This document shows positions 1 through 9,800 of a stretch of 29,533 nucleotides of DNA, piece by piece (the stretch's first letter is position 1; every line of letters begins with the position of its first letter). The DNA is from Corallochytrium limacisporum (Eukaryota; Opisthokonta). The DNA is taken from the NCBI GenBank assembly GCA_002811645.1, contig PDIP01000094.1:97052-126584 (forward strand). Reading direction: 5' to 3'. The notes under the pieces are model-generated. The model was not told the origin of the DNA. It searched no databases and saw only the letters and a program-made list of their open reading frames with translations. A program made the position numbers and the translations under genes.

Positions 1-110
1 GTGGTACGTGATACATGTATTATGGCCATCTTTTTAACCGGCCGTATGCTCTTAGATAGTCCCAGTACGTGGGAAAAGGTGACATTGAAAACACCCCCCC
101 CCCCCCCCCC
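1..110. repeat. Dispersed repeat, copy 1 (ends in a 17-C run)
   Basis: This segment is repeated at 16391-16497 with one substitution over about 107 bases (T at 30 against G at 16420). It contains the palindrome-like AACCGGCCGT and ends in 17 consecutive C at 94-110. The match starts at the first base of the window, so the repeat may extend further left. Sequence to the right of the C run does not resemble what follows the gap after copy 2. I see no coding capacity and no known element family. Confidence 0.9.
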
Positions 111-277
111 ACTACCCCTCCCCGTCGAGGGCGTTCCGGAGGGGCGGGCTTTATCAATAACAACAGTATACGGAAACCGTTCCACCCATCCACAACTCTC
201 CTGCTTTTGGTACACATGTATATATTTCTCCCCTACTTTTGGCCCCCCCGCAGATCACACACACGCATCTGGAATTT

Positions 278-294
278 CGGTACCAAACGTACCG
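278..294. repeat. Perfect small hairpin (CGGTAC stem), copy 1
   Basis: CGGTAC at 278-283 and GTACCG at 289-294 form a perfect 6-bp inverted repeat around the loop CAAAC. The flanks (TTTCGGTAC and ACGC) recur at 593-614, where a related hairpin GGTACT-GAA-AGTACC is found. The two copies match at about 20 of 24 positions with one indel. Function is unknown. Confidence 0.5.
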
Positions 295-415
295 ACGCCA
301 ACGCGCGCCCCGTCAAGAAAAAAAAAAGGAGGACGGTTGAACAGGGGACGGGGCCCCGGGTGAAATCGGACGCTGGCCGTTTGTCCCTGTAGCTGCCCCC
401 AACGCGGCCCCCCCA

Positions 416-417
416 CC

Positions 418-450
<33 letters not shown>

Positions 451-472
451 CCTCTCTCTCCCTCTCTCTCCT
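416..472. repeat. C13 run followed by a (CT)n microsatellite
   Basis: Thirteen C (416-428) run directly into an interrupted CT tract to about 472. This is a pure polypyrimidine strand about 57 bases long. It is a simple repeat and could form triplex or other non-B DNA. Confidence 0.9.
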
Positions 473-594
473 CCGGCTCCCTCTTTCTTCCCCCAAGAAA
501 AGAGGCCAACACTCGGAGCGCGCGCTGCCGCAGGCGGGGAATCCGAAATTTCTCCTTTAAGGGCCCCGGTCTTTTCCCAGACGGCCCCGGTTTT

Positions 595-610
595 CGGTAC
601 TGAAAGTACC
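595..610. repeat. Small hairpin (GGTAC stem), copy 2
   Basis: GGTACT at 596-601 and AGTACC at 605-610 form a perfect 6-bp inverted repeat with a GAA loop. It is a diverged relative of the hairpin at 278-294. Just upstream, GGCCCCGGT occurs twice (near 562 and 583) as a short direct repeat. Confidence 0.45.
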
Positions 611-692
611 ACGCTGCGGGCGTCGGTTTCCGCAACGTTCTCGGACGGTAGTGAATTAGCGAGGGTGATACGACCTCCGCAGTGCCTGTTAC

Positions 693-712
693 GTTGAATA
701 CTAAAGCAATTT
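693..712. repeat. Short dispersed repeat, copy A
   Basis: GTTGAATACTAAA followed directly by GCAATTT. The same two blocks occur at 1722-1734 and 1743-1749 with one substitution, separated there by an 8-base insertion (TGTACTGC). It looks like a pair of diverged copies of an old repeat. I see no coding content. Confidence 0.4.
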
Positions 713-1030
713 GCACTCAGGGTTGGGAGGGAGGTGTGGGGGAGGGACTGCGCAGTGTTCCACCTGCGCAAGCGTGCGCCCCCCTCTAGGAACCAGCGAC
801 ACGAGCGAAATGCATGCTGGCTCGATGTCATTCCCTGTAAGTAGGCAGACTGCTTATCGGACCATGGTGACGGTTGGATGCTGGGATGCTGTCCCTTATG
901 GGTACTACCCTGAGTGCATGAATTGGTGATTTGATGAGAGGTAGTAATGGGGCCCGGAGGCAATAGTGCTTCCACGTACCGGCTGCAGCTACTCAGAGAC
1001 TTTTTGAAACCAAGCACCGTGCTCGTCTGC

Positions 1031-1068
1031 GGTGATGATTGATGATGATGAGGATGATGATGGTGATC
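1031..1068. repeat. Interrupted (GAT)n microsatellite
   Basis: A run of GAT/GATG units with interruptions. It produces a His-rich stretch in a spurious minus-strand frame. Simple repeat. Confidence 0.8.
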
Positions 1069-1721
1069 GTATTGCAGACCTCGTCCATGCAAATAACATT
1101 GACGACTACCTTCATGATACTGTACGTTGTGGTGTTATGAGCCCCAAGATGAGCTAGTGTGCCTTTTATATTCAGTGGTGGTAGTGACCATTAGATTGTT
1201 TCTGTCGCCAATGAAGCTCGATCAGTCCGCAGCCGTTCTTGCCACAGAGACACAGGCAGTCCGTTAAGGTCTTTCTGTGTGCAGCACACAGGAGCCTTTC
1301 TAAAAAATTAATTTTTCTACCTTGCGAGGAACCAGGAATGGGATTGGGGAAGGGGTCGTCTGTTGTACAAGGAAGGGGAGGGGAGGCGGCAAGGGCCCGG
1401 GAGAGAGGGGGGGGAGGGCGCCAGGCCCCAGACCAATGCATCCGCCAGGCTGCAGTAACCCTTGCAATGGAGGAACTTCAAAGCTTCTGCATGGGTTCTG
1501 AAGCGCTCAATGTTGACCACCAGCCATGACATACTGCCGGTGACAGCGGGCCCGTTTGGACGGGGCCAGAATCAACTTTATGGCGGCCATTCCTCAAACC
1601 GAATCGAAACGCTGCAGGAAGGGCATCTGAGGACGGATTCTGCTACACCGACCTGTTGTGCAGAACTAGGACTGGGTGTACCTATTGGGGGCCTACATAT
1701 TCTTCGTTCGCGTGTTGTTTG

Positions 1722-1749
1722 GTTCAATACTAAATGTACTGCGCAATTT
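1722..1749. repeat. Short dispersed repeat, copy B (8-base insertion)
   Basis: GTTCAATACTAAA, then the insert TGTACTGC, then GCAATTT. It matches copy A at 693-712 at 19 of 20 positions outside the insert. Confidence 0.4.
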
Positions 1750-1794
1750 AGGTATATCCCCTCTGGGCACCATAGTGAATGTACCCCGGCCAGG

Positions 1795-1811
1795 GCGCCT
1801 GAAAAAGGCGC
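1795..1811. repeat. Small GC hairpin
   Basis: GCGCCT and AGGCGC form a perfect 6-bp stem around the loop GAAAA. It resembles a bacterial terminator stem but has no U tract, and the genome is eukaryotic. Like the hairpins at 278 and 595, it has an A-rich loop. Confidence 0.35.
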
Positions 1812-2261
1812 ACCCCCTCCTTAACCCTAATTATTCCACAACCCCGACTTCTCGGCCAGGGGCCCCTTTGATTCGCAGTTGATTAAATTCTTTGCTTTGT
1901 AGCTGAATACCCTAATATTACAAGATATCATTACCTAAAATTCACTCTGTCGTCGGCGCCAAAGGGGTGGTATGTTCACTATGAAAATCTACCGTTGATG
2001 TATCGTCAATGTACTGCCGCGTAGCCAAACAAAGTCCACTCACCTACCTGATCTCCTTCTCGTACACACTAATAAACACACCCTTGGGGGATGGGGTTTC
2101 GGCTCGCGCCACACAGAAGTCTTACTACTGTCCCGATTTTTCCTTCCTGAACAAGTCGTCGGCGCCCATCCTTAATGTCAGCCTGGGGCGGGACTACCCA
2201 GTCGATTTGTTTTTGGGTGGTATTGAAAAGGGTGGCCCTGGGGGCGGGCACTTTCAGAGCT

Positions 2262-2283
2262 AATATATATATATATATATATA
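2262..2283. repeat. (TA)n microsatellite
   Basis: About eleven alternating TA units in otherwise GC-rich sequence. Simple repeat. Confidence 0.9.
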
Positions 2284-2608
2284 CGGACTTCCATATAATT
2301 CCCAAGGCGCCGCCTCCCGTCCCAACTCCTGGGGCCCCTTGGAACGGCATAGGGTGATGTGTCCCCGCCCCGTGAAAGCCGGAAGGCCCAGGGGTGAAGG
2401 ACCGCGCATCACCTGCTCCTCTCCGCTCACAAAGAGTGTTTAAGCCATCAACAAGGGAAAACGCACCCATAGTGCCAGTACTGGAGCAGAGTCACAGGGA
2501 ACAGGTCGCTCCACTCCCGTCCCCCTCGAACTTCCCTCCCTTGGCCTCCCACCGGGACCGGAGTGACCGTCTCCCGCCCGGCTTCCGCTTTCCGGCGTCG
2601 GTGGAGAA

Positions 2609-2666
2609 CCCCCCCCCCCGAGCCCCAGGGCTCCTCCACGCACACACACTCACACAGAGACACACA
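2609..2666. repeat. C11 run and CA/GA-rich simple repeat
   Basis: Eleven C at 2609-2619 are followed, after a short unique segment, by a CACACA/CAGAGACACA tract at about 2639-2666. It lies about 600 bp upstream of the DnaJ gene. Confidence 0.7.
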
Positions 2667-3249
2667 GGGGAGGCCGGCCAGCGGGAGCCCCAATTTTCTC
2701 CAAAACACAACCACCAACCGCACGGAGGGCCCACCTGCAGGTCCCGTCTGGATCAGCTCACTGTGTCTCTCGCTTGGGTCTCTCTGCTCCACTCTCGCTA
2801 GGGTGGGGACGGGAGTAACCAAATGGAGACGACGATGACTTGTCAGGGTTGGTGTTGCGGACAATGGGAAGAAAGCTCTTCTTCGCGCCGGTTGTCCTAT
2901 GTACCGGATTGTCTCTCCTGCAGTGGTTTATTCTGATGAGGTGTATCATTGGTGGCCCAGTGTTTAGGTGACCATATTATGTGTGTGTTATATTTTGTGG
3001 AGATCACATGGGGTATTTGGGGAGCTTCGCATATCGGCAGGACCGCAGGGCTTTTTTATCGGCAAAACTTCATCTGAGGGATAGAACTTGCGAATACTGG
3101 AATTAGTTCGTATATTTGTATTTTGAATTATTTGAAGAATGATAGAAGAGCATTGACGAACTAGTATACTTTGTATTTGTCTTCGTTTTGTTTAAGAGCA
3201 CGGGCGTAGGTGAGAGACTCCCACGGAAACGACCCCAAAATAGCTAAAC

Positions 3250-4467
3250 ATGGTCGCTGAAGCAAATCGGGACGAAGCTCTCAAATGTGTCTCCATCGGA
3301 CGACGAGCACAAAATGAAGGGGACTTCGCCAAAGCTCGTCGATTTTTCGAAAAGAGCATGAACATGTGCCCTAATGAGGATGCAGAGTTTGCGTTGAAGA
3401 AGTTGGACGAAGCCATCGCCAGAGCCAAGACCTCAGCAGACACCAGTGGTAGTGAGAACGCAAAGAACAAAGGAAACAGCACTAGCTTTGTCTTCGAAGA
3501 GGAATCAGAGACGACGACAGTAAAGACAGGACGGGAGGACGTAGATCCTGCGAGTGCGGAAGGAATTAGGCACAGAAAGACTCATGTCCACGCCGAGGGC
3601 AATGGCACCACCGTGGATTATACCCGCGAGGAAGTGGAAGCCGTGAACCGCGTGCGCCGGGCCAAGGACTACTACGAAGTACTGCAAGTAAAGAAAGAGG
3701 CATCGGACGGAGAGATCAAGAAGGCCTACCGGAAATTAGCCCTAAAGTACCACCCAGACAAGTGCAAGGCACCGCATGCCGATGAAGCATTCAAGAAAGT
3801 GAGCAAGGCCTTCACGACTCTCAGTGATGTGGACAAACGCAAAGAATATGATGTTTTCGGACCTCCGGAGGGCAGGGCCAGCGGTGCCGGTGGCTCTGGC
3901 ATGGGCGCCTTCCACGGTGGAGGTCATCCCTTCGGACGGCGGGAAATGACACCCGAAGAACTGTTCGCGAGCATGTTTGGCGGCGGTTTCCATGCGGCCG
4001 GTGGACCACAAATGCGCGGATTCTCCTTTGGGCCTGGTGGATTTCAGAGTTTTGGACACCGTTCGCGTCCTGTCCACCGCAGAAACACGCACCGGACGCG
4101 GGCTGACGGAGACCAGGCAGACACGGACGTTTGGGGTTGGGTACGCATGCTTCTGTTGTTCCTGCTAATCTTCGGGCCTCTACTCATTCCTAACCGCAGC
4201 ACTCAGGTCTTCAATATGGAAAAAACGTCCGAATTCCCGTTGCAGAAGAACACGCCGAACCTAGGTGTTAACTTTTATGTCCGAAACGATCGCCGGCACG
4301 CGCCACTGGACCACGACCAGCTTGACGCGATTTCAAACTACATTGAACGCAACGAGGTGGAAGACCTCCGAAAACGTTGCAAGAAGGAGCGACGGCGGCG
4401 TACGGGTACAAAACCGAAAGTTTGCGAGCGTTACGATGACGCTTGTGAACGGACAGGCATATGCTGA
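3250..4467 (+). CDS. DNAJB12/DNAJB14-type ER membrane J-protein co-chaperone
   Basis: This 405-residue protein has the domain order of the DNAJB12/14 (yeast Hlj1-like) family. The N-terminus (about 5-60) is the short helical region of that family, resembling DNAJB12's start: DEA..C..IG.RA then A.RF.EK....P. The J domain spans about 139-205, with the Hsp70-activating HPD at 168-170. A Gly/Phe-rich segment covers about 205-270. One hydrophobic membrane span lies at about 296-313, followed by a C-terminal DUF1977-type domain to about 400 that is rich in basic residues. In this family the J domain faces the cytosol and recruits Hsp70 for ER-associated degradation. The start is supported by an in-frame TAG at 3241-3243 and an A at -3. 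It is convergent with uL15m, 240 bp away, with no intron. Family assignment is firm; the exact orthologue is not. Confidence 0.93.
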   Translation: MVAEANRDEALKCVSIGRRAQNEGDFAKARRFFEKSMNMCPNEDAEFALKKLDEAIARAKTSADTSGSENAKNKGNSTSFVFEEESETTTVKTGREDVDPASAEGIRHRKTHVHAEGNGTTVDYTREEVEAVNRVRRAKDYYEVLQVKKEASDGEIKKAYRKLALKYHPDKCKAPHADEAFKKVSKAFTTLSDVDKRKEYDVFGPPEGRASGAGGSGMGAFHGGGHPFGRREMTPEELFASMFGGGFHAAGGPQMRGFSFGPGGFQSFGHRSRPVHRRNTHRTRADGDQADTDVWGWVRMLLLFLLIFGPLLIPNRSTQVFNMEKTSEFPLQKNTPNLGVNFYVRNDRRHAPLDHDQLDAISNYIERNEVEDLRKRCKKERRRRTGTKPKVCERYDDACERTGIC

Positions 4468-4707
4468 ATGAGTAGCATTGGCTTATCCTCGTGGCATCCG
4501 CATATCCTTTTTCATCTCCAAACATGGTAACATTAATCCCTTTGCTCCCCTTATAAATCTTAGTTTCATAGACGTAGTAATAGACATTATCATACCAAGT
4601 CAATTATGTCAGTACTAGTAATTTATGTTTAGTGATGTCTCTCATTGTTCGTGTTCGTGTTTTTATACATATGCTACAGCTTTACCCACATGGACCCATG
4701 ACTGCAT

Positions 4708-5790
4708 TCAATCTAGATCCGGTCCAATGTATCTGCCGTTCTCATCGTAGTTTTCGACAGCGTTTAGCTTGGTAATGATAGCCTTTGGGTTCACACCCTC
4801 CCAGACCAACCGTCCAGTGACAAGTTTCCAGATGTAGCCACGGTTCTTGGGATCTTCGTAGTATGCACGAGTGCGAATGCTGGGAATGTTCACCACCGGC
4901 TTTGGCGTGGGCAAGCCATAGTACTTTCCTGGGTGCATCAGGTACTGCCATCCGACTCTTCCATAGTAGCGCGTTGTCACATCACCACCAAGGGCCTCGA
5001 CCGCTGCAATGGCCTCCTCAGAAGCACGTGTGACGGTGATGTCAATCTTTGAGTGGAGCTTGTCAGCTCCCATGGGACTGAGGCGAATACCGTCCCGCAC
5101 AGATGACACTAGACCACTCTGCTTCAGGTGGTACATTGTGATCGGCTCATCGGCATTCAAGCGGCCCATGTCAATGTATGTTTGGATCTTTGCCAGGGAG
5201 ACATTAACCAGAAAGATCTTGGCTGGATGGATGGTGCCGTGTTTGGGGATTTTGATGTTGAACGGTGTCTGTCCACCCTCGAATCCGAGGCGCGGCTGCG
5301 ACCGACGGCGACGGACCAGCTGACCATTGTTGCCCTTACCGTAGGATTCATTGCGGGCCCGGAAATTTTCTTTAATGCCCTCTAGTACTGGTCTTAAATT
5401 GTGCAGTTCAATCACTTCACTGCCGGCTTTCAGGGCGTTCGAGGTCATCACACCGGTCGGGGCTACATCCGCCACGGCGGAAATTGGATGCCGCGGCTTC
5501 AAAGATTCCACAACCTCTTCAGCATCCTTGCCGCCCAATAACTGTTCACTTGTCACACCTCCGTAGGCTTGTTCGTACCCTTTCATATCTGAAAGATACT
5601 TCCGTTGCTTCCCAAACGCCTGTTTGATTGCGGAATCCAGACTGACAGCTCCGGTCATGAGTACGGCTTTCCGGGCCTCAGGCGATGCAACCACTTCCTG
5701 GCTCAGCTGGACATGCGGACGGAGGACTTTGCTCCATGCTGGGCGTAGGTGTGGCCGAGTAAGCCAATATTTTGCTCCCCGCGTGGCCAT
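4708..5790 (-). CDS. Mitochondrial large-subunit ribosomal protein uL15m
   Basis: The 360-residue protein belongs to the L15 family, part of the large ribosomal subunit near the peptidyl-transferase region. NLRP at 131-134 starts the conserved core, and LGFEGGQTPF with the following IPK.G motif lies at about 168-184. The distal L15 motif (KIDITVTRASEEAI..VEALGGDV) is at about 248-271. The segment around 309-320 (YYEDPKNRGY) resembles the C-terminal extension of metazoan MRPL15, which favours a mitochondrial over a plastid or bacterial protein. The first ~30 residues are basic with no acidic residue, as expected of a mitochondrial presequence. Two oddities: about 100 extra residues precede the core, and the Gly/Arg-rich RNA-binding loop is reduced to a short GKGNNG segment. 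It is convergent with the DnaJ gene. Confidence 0.93.
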   Translation of the reverse strand: MATRGAKYWLTRPHLRPAWSKVLRPHVQLSQEVVASPEARKAVLMTGAVSLDSAIKQAFGKQRKYLSDMKGYEQAYGGVTSEQLLGGKDAEEVVESLKPRHPISAVADVAPTGVMTSNALKAGSEVIELHNLRPVLEGIKENFRARNESYGKGNNGQLVRRRRSQPRLGFEGGQTPFNIKIPKHGTIHPAKIFLVNVSLAKIQTYIDMGRLNADEPITMYHLKQSGLVSSVRDGIRLSPMGADKLHSKIDITVTRASEEAIAAVEALGGDVTTRYYGRVGWQYLMHPGKYYGLPTPKPVVNIPSIRTRAYYEDPKNRGYIWKLVTGRLVWEGVNPKAIITKLNAVENYDENGRYIGPDLD

Positions 5791-6346
5791 AACTTTGCTC
5801 TCTGGTCTATAGCTAGTTCTTCAAAGATTCTATAACTACCACAGCTTCTACCCGTCCATATTCATGCGAAGTGGCTGAACATCCCAATGGCATTTATGGA
5901 CTTACACTAACGTTGCTTTCAGACTTGTTCCACTCAACCGACTCATTGGAAGTTGAGGGCTCCCTGAAATAGAAGGTGGTGTCCTTGTGGTGAACCCGAC
6001 AAAGTCTCCGTCCTGGTACGCGACCAGTATGTGACACATGGCCCCCTCCCCAAGGGGCCGGGGAGGAGGGGCGGTGAAGTGTTCGTGCTCCAGGCCCCCC
6101 TCTTCTTTCCTCGGCCTGCTGCGCAAACATCCGGCCCACCGGGCTTACTTCCCCTTCGGGGCCTATTTTCATAGGGAACCAGAAGGAGAAAGGGAGGGTG
6201 GCTTCTAATGGAACCGGTGACGCGCGCAACCTACCGGTAATGGGACATTTCCTACCTTCGGGTAGATCAAACCAACAGCGTAAGAAATTCATTTACTACC
6301 TGTGGTGTGTATCGACATATCATATATCATATGGATCACATGTAAC
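5791..6346. other. Divergent intergenic region between uL15m and a small ORF
   Basis: This should hold the promoters of the minus-strand uL15m gene and the plus-strand small ORF. No TATA box can be assigned with confidence; an AT-rich ATATCATATATCATATGG stretch lies about 30 bp upstream of the 6347 ATG. CACTAAC at 5905-5911 followed by TTTCAG at 5917-5922 looks like a branch point and 3' splice site on the plus strand, but I find no good donor or open exon around it. A 132-codon minus-strand open frame at 5894-6292 has no recognisable features. Confidence 0.5.
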
Positions 6347-6748
6347 ATGCCACCACCGTCGGCTGGTGAAGAGCTAGACCAAGGTGAGAAAGAGTCCTCC
6401 GAGTTGCGCACTGCAACAGTCTTCAAGAATTATGAACCGTTGCCAGTACTGAAGAGTGTCCATGATGGGGAGCCTGATGCAGTCGTTGAAGAATGTAAGG
6501 AGTGGGCCTTTCGAGTGGAGGAGCCAATGTTTACTCTAGCATCAAGGACAAGATCAAGGGATAGAGCATCCAACGCATCTCAATCAAAGGGTGCGGACCT
6601 AAACTTGTACACCCTCGACTCTGTGCCATTGTTCGGGCCGGAGGATTTAAAGAGGAAGAATTCGAGACTTCGAACAGGCAAAGGACATGGACTTGATACC
6701 AAGACCACAACAGCGCTGTATTTCCTGGCAAACTCGGAGCGGAAGTAA
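6347..6748 (+). CDS. Hypothetical small acidic/polar protein (133 aa)
   Basis: I do not recognise this protein. The frame opens upstream at a GTG (6302), but the first ATG at 6347 has the A(-3) context of the neighbouring genes (AACATGCC), so I place the start there. The product is hydrophilic with no signal peptide or membrane segment. It begins with a Pro/Glu-rich stretch, has an acidic middle (residues about 40-60), an Arg/Ser-rich patch (SRTRSRDRAS) and a basic C-terminal third. It is convergent with the PH-ankyrin gene and ends 150 bp from that gene's stop. It could be a genuine small gene, the last exon of a longer one, or a chance frame. Confidence 0.4.
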   Translation: MPPPSAGEELDQGEKESSELRTATVFKNYEPLPVLKSVHDGEPDAVVEECKEWAFRVEEPMFTLASRTRSRDRASNASQSKGADLNLYTLDSVPLFGPEDLKRKNSRLRTGKGHGLDTKTTTALYFLANSERK

Positions 6749-6898
6749 AGCAGTACGTCGCGTGTACTTCATTTTGTATGCCGTCATACATGGCGGACAT
6801 GACCACATAATTCATCATATAGTAATACATAAACAAAAAGTCTTTTATGAAGATATGTAGTATCAATTGCCAAATACAAAGTTTTGCGTTGGGCAATA

Positions 6899-9800
6899 TC
6901 AAGCAGTGATGATGGAGCCCTTGGTAGGGAGCTTCATGCTCTTTATCAGATCGCATAGCGCTTCGTTGCCCTCATCCGCCAGGTCCGCAGGGTAGTTGCC
7001 CCACGCATCCTTCCGCTGCCATAGGTTCTTGAGATTCGGATGTTTCGTGACCATTTCAGTGGCACAGTCTGTAGCATCGTTTAGCATGGCATGGTGCAGG
7101 ACATTACGACGGTCGCTGGTCGACATGCACTCCGTCTGTGCGCCCCAGGACAATAACAGCTTCAGAGCGGTAACATTGTCATCTTTTGTGACCAGCATTA
7201 GCGGGGTCAGTGACTGCAGTGTGCGCTGGTTGATGTCAAACACATCACCAGACTCCGCGGCTTTGAGCGTGTTGAGCAGTTCCTCGGCGCCGGCAAGGCT
7301 AAGACACGTATGCATGGGGCTCATGCCACTAAAGTTCCACTGATGCTCGTATGCATCACCTCTGACGAGCATGTTCACGCACTGGGCCGCACGGGTGAAG
7401 GCAAAGTCACGCACTGTCTTTATCTCAGAGTCATCTAACGCACAGGGAACGGAACCAGAATTGCCGCTGTCGCCAGAAGGTGGACCGGCGGTAGTCCTCT
7501 GCTTAGAGTTGCTCTCGTCCATAGATTGGTCCGGATCCAGATACGCAATGACTGCGTGCAGACCTATGACGACCTCATGTAAGGGCGTATTGCCGGACGT
7601 AGTAGTTCGTGCATCGACGGTCATAGGTGCCTGGTCGAGCAGGATGGTGACCATCTCGGGCTGCAGACCACGCGATGCATAGTGGATGGGATACGCACCA
7701 TTCTCAGTGCGGGCAATTACCTGGTCCGGGTAACGGTCCAAAACCTTCATTGTAAGTTCCGCCATGCCCTGACGCGCCATCAAGTGAACGATACGCTCTC
7801 CGGTAACATTCTGCTGCTGTTGTAAGGCCTGATTCAGTCCAGGGTCGTTCAGAATTTCTTCAAAGACTGTGTTCAGTGCCTCCTGTTGTTCCTGAAGACG
7901 ATGCCTCGCGTGTGCACTCACACCCTGCAACGCACTGGTGGCATCGGGCGCGAAACTGCCCAGCGATCCACGTAAGAAGCTCGGCCTAAGCGATAAGGAG
8001 GCGATGCTCATATCCCCGGCCACCGTACGGCGGACAGGGACATCGCCGATTGTACCTGAGAGACGTTGCACTGACCCAAATGACGTGAAGCCAGCCAAGG
8101 ATCTCAGTAGGGCTAGCAAGGGGGTGTCACCGTCGTCGTTGTGTGCGGTAAGGTCGGCGCCACCACGCAGCAGCAGCATCATTCCCCGCAAATTCCGCTC
8201 CTGCGCGGCAACAATAAGCGGAGTGGTTCCAAGTAAGTCTGCGGTGTTCACGGCCTTATTGCTTTCGCTCATGTCGTACTCCACCATGCGCATAAGGATC
8301 ATACTCATGAAGCCATCCTCGCCTCCCACAATGTCTCCACCAATATCCTTGAACAGAGACAAACGAGGGGAGTACTCAGAATTGTCGTCTTGGGATCCCT
8401 GGCTGTCGCGAACTCCAGATGTCTCAGATCGGGCAGACGGGATGTCCTCGGCTGCTTGTGCAGCAAGAAGCGCCTGTCCGACGCCACTCAGGAAGCCAAG
8501 GCGACGCAGCTCGATAATAAGTGCCGTCTCTTCCCTGCCACAACCATCTGAGGTGTGCAGCGATGCCTCTCGGTTTAGCATAATTAGGATCATGTGCTCA
8601 TACTGTGGAATAAGTGCCACTGCATTGCTTTGGCCCGTCTTCGAACCGGAAATCTTCCTATTTCCACTACTCTGCTCCTTGGAATCAATACCACAATCCG
8701 TTGCGAGTTCTGAAAACCCATCGAAATGGTGATCTTGGATAGCCTCACGCTGCAGTCGATGAAGAGCACGCAGGGCCACATGAAGAACTTGATCGCCCTG
8801 CGAGTTTACGTAGTTTACATCACAGCCGCACATGAGCAGGTATTTCGCAATGTCTGCGTGATGCATGCGGATCGCCGTGAGAATGGGCGTGTCGCCATCC
8901 TCGCCTGCAGAGTTGAGATTAGCTCCCAATGTCTCGAGCTCCTTGACTAAAGGTAAGTCATTGTGACGGGTGGCAACGTGAAGCGCCATGTTACCTTTTT
9001 GATCGACGACGTTGACATCCATACGCTTGCTGCGCAGCATTTCCATAACGTGTTCCTGGCGCTTAATCCGTATTGCCATCAACAGAGGCGTCTCTCGCAG
9101 AGGTCCCATGGGCCGGTTCACTTCGAATTGAGGATCAGCTAGCGCCTGTCGCAGCTGCGAAACGGAGCCGTAGGCAGCAATGTAGTGCATAACTGTCAGT
9201 CCTTCCATGTCGTCACCGACCACGTTACCAAATTCGGGGCAGGACAAGAAGATGTTAATGATAGTCTGCACCCCTACGGTTTTGGCAATGTGTCGGCGCA
9301 AGAGACAGGCCATGTTTACACCCGCACGAATAAGCAAGTTCACGGCTGCTTCATTGCCGCTCATGCGCTGGCTGAGCGACTTGATGGCATCATCTACGGA
9401 CTCGTTCTTTCCAACCCGGGGGCCAGTTGTGTCCACGCCTCGAAGGGCTTCCGCAATCATGGGCCAATGACCATGTCCCGTCAATGGATGTTTACCACGG
9501 TACCTCGCATTCGGGTTCGCACCCCACTTGAGCACCTCAGCCAAACGCCGGCTCTGACTCTGCGTGAGGACCCGCTTGGGAACGAGTGCGTGGGAAACGC
9601 TTTGCACATTTTCTGATGAATCTGCATCGTTCTTCGAAGGATCCACATCAGTCTTGGAAGGGTCCCCGTCAGATGTACGCGGCACGGAGGCGTCCTCGTT
9701 TAGCAGATCATCGTCGCCGAACAAGATACGGGGAGATTCACCGTCAGGAGTATCCATCACACTGTTGTGACTCATCATGGACATGCGAGAACGGCGTTTC

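Larger units (their letters stand above)
111..3249. other. Gene-free, low-complexity intergenic region
   Basis: I see no convincing gene in these 3.1 kb. Open frames here are short or pass through microsatellites, and none resembles a protein family I know. The region holds C runs (13 C at 416-428, 11 C at 2609-2619), CT, GAT, TA and CA simple repeats, three small perfect hairpins and a pair of short diverged repeats. The last ~200 bp before 3250 are more A/T-rich and presumably hold the DnaJ promoter and leader. An in-frame TAG at 3241-3243 closes that frame just upstream of the DnaJ start. Confidence 0.6.

Noticed and set aside
313-1092. 259-codon minus-strand open frame
   Set aside because: Its translation runs through the CT and GAT microsatellites (RERERER and HHHH stretches) and the C runs, with no domain. 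It is a composition artefact.
5905-5922. Textbook branch point and 3' splice site (CACTAAC...TTTCAG)
   Set aside because: I find no matching donor upstream and all three plus-strand frames after it close within about 50 bases, so no exon can be supported.
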